Source: Owenia fusiformis
Taxonomy: Eukaryota > Annelida > Polychaeta > Sabellida > Oweniidae
Direction of reading: 5' to 3'
NCBI GenBank assembly: GCA_903813345.2
Contig: CAIIXF020000006.1
Coordinates: 24,809,936 to 24,873,935, forward strand
Length of the DNA: 64,000 nucleotides
The position numbers and the translations under genes were made by a program. Each line of letters opens with the position of its first letter. The first letter of the stretch is position 1. Shown here piece by piece: positions 59,793-64,000 of this stretch. The notes beneath the pieces were generated by a model. The model had not been told where the DNA came from. It saw only the letters and a list, made by a program, of their open reading frames with translations, and did not search any database.

Positions 59793-61489
59793 CTGATAGA
59801 AAAGATATTGCTAATCATTTTAACAGATTTTTTTCTAATGTTGGACCTAAATTAGCATCAAAGATAAGTTCAAAAACGTCCCCTTTTACATTTATGGAAA
59901 TCAATGAATCTTCTTTAGAACTTACTCCTGTGACTAAGAATGAAATCGAAAATTTAATGTCAGTTTTAAAAGATTGCTCACCAGGCCTAGATGAATTCAA
60001 ACCAATAGTAGTTAAACATGCAAGAAATAACTTACTTTTACCATTTGTTCATATAGCAAACTTGTCTATCCATACAGGGGTTTTTCCCACTAAGTTGAAA
60101 ACAGCCAAAGTTATCCCACTTTTTAAAAAAGGAAATACTTCAAAATTTTCAAACTATAGACCTATATCTCTACTTAGTGTCTTTTCTAAACTCTTAGAAC
60201 AGATCATGAAAAATAGATTAATAACATTTATTGAAACATACAAACTTTTATTCAAAAATCAGTTTGGTTTTAGAAAACATTATTCAACTTATATGGCAAT
60301 CCTCTCCTTCTTGGAAGAAGTGAGGATATCTCTAGATAAAAGCTCAACTCATGCTATTGGAATATTTTTAGATTTATCCAAAGCCTTCGATACAGTAAAC
60401 CATGAAATTCTTCTAAAAAAACTTGAAAATTTTGGAATTCGCAATGTCGCAAAAAATTGGTTTGAAAGCTATTTATCTGATAGGAAAATCATTACTTCTT
60501 TTAACAACACTCTATCTGAAGAAAATATTATCACTTGTGGTGTACCTCAAGGGTCTGTTTTAGGCCCCATCTTATTCATTCTCTATATAAATGATTTACA
60601 TAAGGTTTCAAATATTCTTAAATTTACTATTTTCGCAGATGATACAAATATCTTATGTTCAAACAAAGACCTTCATGATCTATACAGAAATGTAAATCTA
60701 GAAATGGAAAAGACATTAGAATGGTTCAAATCAAATAAACTTTCTTTGAATATAGACAAGACAAATTATATGCTATTTACAAGATCAAAGTTAAATATTG
60801 ATGAAAATCAAGATTTTAATATAAAAATAGGGGGTAATATTCTTGAAAGAGTAATGCATACAAATTTTCTGGGAGTAACAATTGATTGTAAATTAAAATG
60901 GAATGAGCACATAAATAAGGTTATACATAAAATATCTAAAATTATTGGTATTCTGGGAAAGATTAAATATAAATTGAATACAAAAACCATGATTACCATT
61001 TATAATTCACTTATATTATCACAATTGAACTATTGCAACATCATATGGGGTAATGCATGTAAAACCTTTTTGAATAAATTGCTTTTGTTACAAAAACGTG
61101 CAGTGAGAATAATCACAAATTCTGACTTTTTAGCACATAGCCCACCTCTTTTTAAACAACTCAATTTTCTAGATATTTTTGACATACATAAGCTTGAAGT
61201 TGCAAAATTTCTTTATCAATACACAACAAAACCCGATGGCTTTCCTTTTGACATATTTGAAAATTATTTTACTCCAAATTTGATATTTCACGAACATGAG
61301 ACAAGATTCCAAAATTGTCTTCACATGAAAAAATTTAGAACAATTATAGGTCAAAACTCAATAAAATATTCAGGTGCTCAGCTTTGGAATAATCTGCCAA
61401 CTTGTTTGAAAACATTACCTTCCATTAACTGTTTTAAAAAGAATTTTAAAATTCATATGACATCAACCTATGATGAACTGAATTACTGA
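59789..61489 (+). CDS. LINE ORF2 part 2: reverse transcriptase (566 codons)
   Basis: Non-LTR reverse transcriptase with the blocks in order: LFKKGNTSKFSNYRPISLLS, NQFGFRK, FLDLSKAFDTVNHEILLKKL, CGVPQGSVLGPILFILYIND, FADD (catalytic Asp pair), LSLNIDKTNYMLF and FLGVTID. The C-terminal tail (LLLLQKRAVRII, FKQLNFLDIFDIHKLEVAKF, YSGAQLWNNLP) is typical of CR1/Jockey-superfamily LINEs in invertebrates. The frame is intact to TGA 61487-61489, although it is cut off from its endonuclease by a frameshift and by 5' truncation. It would make RNA-dependent DNA polymerase, but is probably not translated on its own. Confidence 0.85.
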   Translation: MTDRKDIANHFNRFFSNVGPKLASKISSKTSPFTFMEINESSLELTPVTKNEIENLMSVLKDCSPGLDEFKPIVVKHARNNLLLPFVHIANLSIHTGVFPTKLKTAKVIPLFKKGNTSKFSNYRPISLLSVFSKLLEQIMKNRLITFIETYKLLFKNQFGFRKHYSTYMAILSFLEEVRISLDKSSTHAIGIFLDLSKAFDTVNHEILLKKLENFGIRNVAKNWFESYLSDRKIITSFNNTLSEENIITCGVPQGSVLGPILFILYINDLHKVSNILKFTIFADDTNILCSNKDLHDLYRNVNLEMEKTLEWFKSNKLSLNIDKTNYMLFTRSKLNIDENQDFNIKIGGNILERVMHTNFLGVTIDCKLKWNEHINKVIHKISKIIGILGKIKYKLNTKTMITIYNSLILSQLNYCNIIWGNACKTFLNKLLLLQKRAVRIITNSDFLAHSPPLFKQLNFLDIFDIHKLEVAKFLYQYTTKPDGFPFDIFENYFTPNLIFHEHETRFQNCLHMKKFRTIIGQNSIKYSGAQLWNNLPTCLKTLPSINCFKKNFKIHMTSTYDELNY

Positions 61490-61649
61490 CAAACATATAT
61501 GTAGATTTTATATATTAGTGTGGGAGCAAAAGTCCAAATAAGAGGTTCCGTGTCCTTTTTAGAGGCGAGCTAAGCGACATATGTTTTCATGAACTATACG
61601 TGATACTGATCAAGAAAAATGATGTTGGCAATTCTGAATCCGCGACGGC

Positions 61650-63601
61650 GTTGCTATGGTAACCAAGTAAATATGCCACGCCCACTTTTAGGGGCTCTTT
61701 TCAGTGTATGGCCCCTATCTCTGTCATTATTGCTCAGATTTAGATGAAATTCACAGCAAATGGAAGGTAATGGATAACGCAATCAGGAAATATTAGATTG
61801 GCAATTCTGAATCCGATATGGCGTTGCTATGGTAACAAAGTAAATATCCCACACCCACTTTTAGGGGCTCTTTTCAGTGTTTGGTCCCTATCTTCGTCAA
61901 TATTGCTCAGATTTAGGTGAAATTTGTACCAAATGAAAGATAATGGAAAGAGCAATCAAATAGTTTATAAAATATGCAAATAAGGTGATTTGCATATTAA
62001 TTATGACGTCATAACCATTTGTTCTTGCACATTTAATTTTAATCATGATGTATAAATCTGGGAAATTATTGTCATTAAAATGGTCAGTAATGCTTTATTT
62101 TCGTTGAGTTTATTAGATTATGTCATTCATACATGTATGGTCATAAAAAATTGAAAAATGTTGTGAAAATATCCAATTCAAGTTGTTGCTATGGTAATGG
62201 TATGTTGCAAAACTATCTGCTGTAAAAATAATTCTTTGGGAAATGTTACATTTTGACCAGTTGACTGACATGTATTCCTTCGAAAATTTGATGGCAGAGA
62301 ATATCCTAATAACGATAGAAACTTATCTAATTTAAATTGTGTTATATTATGATGTCACAATGGCAATTAATCAGGGGCGCAGCCAGCTTTCAATCAGGGG
62401 CGCAGCCAGCTTTCAATCAGAGTGGGAGGGGGGTGCGATCTCGGCATAAGCAACCCAAAAAATGTTTATTTTGTCTTAAATTTTACAAAAATTCCTTCAA
62501 AATTGAGCTAGAAGCTTCAAGTCAAAAGCATTTTAAATCTCTTCTACCCTCTAATGGTTCTATTTTTATTGGTTAATGGGAGGGGGTGGGGGTGCCCCCA
62601 TCACACCCCCTGGCTATGCCTATGTTTGCTATGGTATTCAGGTGAATATGCCGTCCCCAATTTCAGGTCTTTTCCAAAGTTTTGATTCTATCAGTTGTCA
62701 TGATGATAGCTCTGGTGTATATGAAATTTTCATCAAATGGAAACTAAAGAATCAGACAATGCATGGGGAATTGACAGACTTGAATGTAGATTGACAGACT
62801 GGCATACCTGTTATGGTATGACTATCATAGCTGTTTTCGTGATTATTTTCTTGAAATAAGGTAAAATTGCTCAAGATGATTCCAAAAAGGTACCTTTGGT
62901 CCATTGACATTCACCATAAAAGTAGGTCAAAGCTGAAAACTATGATTGATTTTCATTCTATTTCTTTACATGTATAAAGTATGATCAAGAAATATTATGG
63001 GCAATTCTGAATCTGCGATGCCGTTGCTATGGTAACTAAGTAAATATGCCATGCCCATTTTTAGGGGCTCTTTACAGTGTTTGGCCCCCATCTCCACCAT
63101 TATTGCTCAGTTTTTGATGAAATTCAGACCAAATTGAAGGTAATAGATAATCCAATCAGGAGATATTAAGTTGACAATTCTGAATCAACAATGGCGTTGC
63201 TATGGTAACAAAGTGAATATGCCCCATCCACTTTTAGGGGCTCTTTTCAGTTTTTTGCTCTTATCTTCTTCATTATTGCTCAGATTTAGATGAAATTTGC
63301 ACCAAATTAAAGGTAATAGATAGAGTAATCAGACAGTTAGTAAACTTTGCAAATAGGATGATTTGCACATTGATTATGATGTCATAACTGTTTGTTCTTG
63401 CATATTTTATCTTAATCATGATGTTCTAATCTGTGAAATTATTGTCTTTAAAATAGTCAGTAATGCTTCTAACTCGTTAATTAATTTCTTTCTTTTAGTT
63501 GAGTTTATAATTTTATTTCATTCATACTTGCATGGTCATAAAAACTGAATAAATCTAAAAATATAATGAAAATCTCCAATTTATGCCGTTGCTATGGTTA
63601 C
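61650..63601. promoter_or_regulatory. Cluster of X-box-like motifs (RFX-type sites)
   Basis: GTTGCTATGGTAAC at 61650-61663, 61823-61836, 63023-63036 and 63196-63209; near copies at 62185-62198 (last base T), 62623-62636 (weak) and 63588-63601 (GGTTAC). The motif is an imperfect palindrome matching the RFX X-box consensus GTNRCC-N-RGYAAC closely. It may merely be part of the repeat sequence; binding is inferred only. Confidence 0.4.
62372..62624. mobile_element. hAT-like MITE fragment in first repeat copy
   Basis: Starts CAGGGGCGCAGCCAGC, directly duplicated 28 bp on, and ends near the inverse of CATAGGCATAGCCAGG. Such (C/T)A-GGGC-TAGCCAG ends are common in hAT-type MITEs. No clear target duplication. 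About 250 bp. Confidence 0.5.
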
Positions 63602-63779
63602 AGCACGTAGCAAAACTATCTGATGTAAAAAGAATTCTTTAGGAAATTTTACATTTTGATGAGTTGACTGACACATGTATTCTTTTTAAAATATGATGAC
63701 AGAAAATAATCTTGTAACTATAAAAAATTATTTACTTTGGATTGTGTTATATTATGATGCCATTATGGCAATTATTAAT

Positions 63780-64000
63780 CAGGGGTGCAGCCAGCATTCA
63801 GTTTGGAGAGGGGGGGATTGCAATTGAAGCATAAGCAACCCAAAAATGTTTTTAAGATTTGTTTTGAATTTTACAAAAACTGATGCAACTTCCTTCAAAA
63901 CTGATCTAGAATCTTCAAGTCAAAATGATTTTAAAGCTCTCCTTCTATTTAATGGTTATATTTTTTGGTTCATAGGGGCGCACCCATCGCACCCCCTGGC
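63780..64000. mobile_element. Same hAT-like MITE in second repeat copy, cut by window end
   Basis: Starts CAGGGGTGCAGCCAGC and reaches CACCCCCTGGC at the last base. It is preceded by the same GTTATATTATGATG context as the 62372 copy, so it was duplicated together with its host repeat. Confidence 0.55.

Larger units (their letters stand above)
59217..61489 (+). mobile_element. 5'-truncated CR1/Jockey-type LINE
   Basis: The element starts within the endonuclease domain: the SDHHP motif near 59251 is the C-terminal end of an APE-type endonuclease. It continues through the reverse transcriptase to a normal LINE C-terminus. It lies upstream of the 59093 STXBP1 exon, so probably in an intron of that gene, antisense to it. 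The 3' end was not located exactly; there is no obvious poly-A tail. Confidence 0.85.
61600..64000. repeat. Duplicated repeat block with GTTGCTATGGTAAC motifs
   Basis: A segment of about 1.37 kb beginning GGCAATTCTGAATC occurs twice (61627 and 63000). Each copy starts with two about 170-bp subrepeats containing GGCGTTGCTATGGTAAC, TTTTAGGGGCTCTTT and ATTATTGCTCAGATTTAGAT. Each continues with GATTTGCATATTAATTATGA-like sequence and ends in a hAT-like fragment. The copies are clearly diverged, so the duplication is not recent. No coding frame. Confidence 0.75.

Overview
This is a gene-poor, AT-rich stretch of an animal nuclear genome. The genes are split by GT-AG introns, and the space between exons is packed with transposons, foldback elements and minisatellites. 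The host is probably a marine invertebrate. A Gmr1-like LTR retrotransposon, a group first described from deuterostomes, hints at a deuterostome, but the sequence does not fix the phylum. Gene models were built by hand from reading frames, GT-AG boundaries and phase continuity; no search was run.

Layout, left to right. 131-2625 (+): 3' half of a zona pellucida (ZP) domain membrane protein. 4093-15545 (-): a complete nine-exon gene for TFIIIC subunit GTF3C5, meeting the ZP gene tail to tail. 16158-24944 (+): a complete nine-exon gene for the RNA polymerase II CTD phosphatase RPAP2, head to head with GTF3C5 across about 0.6 kb. 25217-26233 (-): an intronless, divergent seven-transmembrane receptor, tail to tail with RPAP2. 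26.2-38 kb: no convincing gene, only repeats and non-autonomous elements. 38012-59093 (-): the last five exons of an STXBP1/unc-18-type syntaxin-binding protein; its 5' part lies beyond the right edge. 59.2-64 kb (probably the next upstream intron): a CR1/Jockey-type LINE and a duplicated repeat block.

The STXBP1 introns hold the most interesting material. One begins directly with about 73 copies of a 39-bp minisatellite, each copy carrying the exon's own splice-donor motif; a 1.18-kb hAT-like element sits inside the array. The intron before it carries a hAT-like element (50353-58213) split by a full-length, apparently recent LTR retrotransposon (51137-58133). That retrotransposon has Ty3/Gypsy-type proteins in Ty1/Copia order (integrase before reverse transcriptase) and a SCAN-like capsid segment, which are marks of the Gmr1-like group. 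At the right edge, a repeat family repeatedly carries a perfect X-box-like palindrome.

The host genes do not form one pathway: Pol III transcription (GTF3C5), Pol II recycling (RPAP2), vesicle fusion (STXBP1), an orphan receptor and a matrix-type membrane protein. Features worth following are the shared GTF3C5/RPAP2 promoter, the splice-donor minisatellite and the Gmr1-like element.
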